A DNA stretch of 64,000 nt from Cristatella mucedo (Eukaryota > Bryozoa > Phylactolaemata > Cristatellidae): the NCBI GenBank assembly GCA_009760855.2, contig WPIO01000026.1:3212501-3276500 (forward strand). The letters are read 5' to 3'. The translations under genes and the position numbers were made by a program. A model generated the notes under the pieces. The model saw nothing but the letters and a program-made list of their open reading frames with translations. It searched no databases and was not told where the DNA came from. The first letter of the stretch is position 1; each line of letters opens with the position of its first letter. This document shows positions 62,504 through 64,000 of the stretch, in pieces.

Positions 62504-63680
62504 CTTAGCACGAAAACTGACCGAAGCGACCCACCACCGCTATTTACAGGAGCGTGGACCGTGCATGCCGACACAAGTCACAGCAAAGGAACAGCGAAAC
62601 AGGCAAACAGCGGCCACGACACGGACATCAAGACAAAAAACTGGCATCTAACCTGCGCCTGTACTCCAGCCTACAACGATGAGTCCATCGGCAATTACAA
62701 TCGAATGACAGGCGACGATATCTCAACGATGCAATTGTCAACGAAAGTTTGCTACATTACAGATGGCAAATAAGACATCCTCATGACTAGTACACCTCAT
62801 GCCTTACGAGTGAATGGGCACTGGCGTGCAGAAGCTAGATTGACGAGTGGGCCTCTCTCATCGCTAAAGCTCGACCGTTTGCCTACCAGCCTGGAGAGCG
62901 ATCAGATCTGAGTCTGTCAGTGTCAGGTCAAGGTCGGGTCCGGCCAAGCTTATCTTAAACATTGCTGCATGTGTGCTTCTGGGCATCTCTCTCCATGCAA
63001 TCCAATCGTTCAGAGATAGCAGCTAAGTATCGGCAGTCCTCGGAGGAATGGATGCGATTGCCAATTTTTCGAGTCGTATCAAGCAATGCTTGGCTAAGTC
63101 GACGACAAAGACCCATCTGCTAGTATATGAAATGCATCTGGTAGTATGCATATGACAAACAGCAACTTATAGAGTCTGCTATGGCAAATGAACACCACTA
63201 AAGCTTTTGAAAAGCTGCCATCCAGCAAAAGAACTGCTGAGCTACCGACCGGTTACGGTGCATACACTTTTAATTAGACTGGATCGCTTAACTTTGTTGC
63301 TCGACCAAGCTAACCTCAACACATCAGGCACGGCTGTTGATCCATTTGCATAATTGTGATTGCTGGCTTTTAGCCAGTAGTTTGCCATCGGGCTTATTTG
63401 CCTGCCTACAACTGAATCGTCTGTGTCGTGGCCAAGTTCTGATTGCAGCTGAACTTTTCTACTGAGCCGTTAGTAGCTGCAGCAGCCACTGCCCACCCAA
63501 CGCAATCACCTGCACATCTGCAATGTAATACCAGCTGAGTCAGTTTAATAAGTTACCAGGCTGGTTAACAAAGATCAGGTCAACAATGCCCGACCACGAA
63601 ATCCTGTGTCACAACCTCACATCCTTGCCACCGTGGTTTGCCCTTGAGGATCAAGGTCACGGGCTAGAGCCCTACGGCAT
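62504..63680. other. No exon recognised
   Basis: Presumed intronic sequence of the minus-strand gene; a 112-codon plus-strand frame at 62435-62773 is antisense to the exon at 62416-62476 and has no motif. Confidence 0.35.
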
Positions 63681-63755
63681 AGGTAATGCTCCTGGCTAGA
63701 GATTTGAGTTCTCCTAGGGTGCAATACAAATGATTGATTTTATTTTGGTTTCGGC
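63680..63755 (+). mobile_element. Diverged LINE-type tail
   Basis: AGAGATTTGAGTTCTCCTAG, then GGTGCAATACAAATGATTGA and TTTTATTTTGG, resembling the LINE-A hairpin and tail but poorly matched. Confidence 0.35.
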
Positions 63756-63842
63756 AAACAACCTGCTCTCTTGTCACTTCTTGGGCCAAGCGGATACTCT
63801 CTTTCTGTGCCAGCCGTTGGCCTGATCTACTTCTTCTCTTAC

Positions 63843-63913
63843 GGTGACAAATAAATGGCTCAGAGCCTGATCACGCAGTGGGCCAACCAACGACTCGTGT
63901 GCTATATCGCAGC
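63843..63913 (-). CDS. Likely upstream exon of the Q-rich gene
   Basis: A 71-base segment between acceptor ATCTTTCCTCTGAAAG and donor ACC|GTAAGA (63842). It encodes C-D-I-A-H-E-S-L-V-G-P-L-R-D-Q-A-L-S-H-L and then F-V-T, an uninterrupted mixed-composition peptide. The exit phase 0 fits the exon at 62416-62476. Further 5' exons probably lie beyond the window. Confidence 0.45.
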
Positions 63914-64000
63914 CTTTCAGAGGAAAGATCAAGATGAGTGCAAGCATCGTGCAGCTCTGGTTATACACCGTTATGCAAAGTTTGGCTAGCTGCCAGTGCT

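Noticed and set aside
62435-62773. 112-codon plus-strand frame
   Set aside because: Antisense to a splice-bounded minus-strand exon and without any motif.

Overview
The window looks like genomic DNA of an invertebrate animal. Coding sequence is split by introns with GT/AG borders, and most of the window consists of retrotransposons, tRNA-derived SINEs, Tc1/mariner remnants, long microsatellites, and relics of a Maverick/Polinton (adintovirus-like) DNA element. I see no bacterial operons, canonical tRNA or rRNA genes, or CRISPR array. The species cannot be fixed from the sequence.

Layout. 1-4.3 kb: microsatellites (AT-rich 8-mer, CA, TA) and a very old LINE remnant. 4.3-30 kb: a strongly AT-rich block carrying decayed fragments, on both strands, of a virus-like element: a DDE integrase (about 6.4-7.0 kb), a Zn-ribbon small protein (14.5 kb), an adenain-like cysteine protease (14.9-15.3 kb), a PLA2-like protein (16.1-16.4 kb), fibre-like proteins with repeated 'G-N-x-I ... 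P ... D-A' motifs (7.8, 8.5, 10.4, 20.7 and 21.7 kb), and several probable structural proteins. Younger host SINEs and LINEs have inserted into it, so the block is chromosomal. 31.5-34.8 kb: a Ty3/Gypsy-like LTR element that has lost its reverse transcriptase. 34.9-35.8 kb: an intronless alpha-1,2-fucosyltransferase (GT11) pseudogene. 38.3-44.1 kb: one old LINE split by two younger antisense copies of the same family. 44.1-59.1 kb: more LINEs, a three-layer nest (LINE-A / LINE-B / solo LTR), a perfect palindrome with a TA core, and two Tc1 relics. 59.7-64 kb: the only likely living host gene, a glutamine-rich (nuclear-type) protein on the minus strand with at least two well supported exons and three possible upstream ones.

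The dominant repeat is an L2-like LINE, here called LINE-A. Its 3' end has a hairpin followed by (ATT)n, and about ten substantial copies are present, one with an unbroken 600-codon frame. A second LINE family (LINE-B, 48.8-50.6 kb) ends in a sequence resembling the 3' end of the tRNA-derived SINE present in six copies, suggesting LINE-B-type machinery mobilised that SINE.

Most reading frames outside these features are chance or simple-repeat frames. Family assignments were made by eye from motifs, without database searches.
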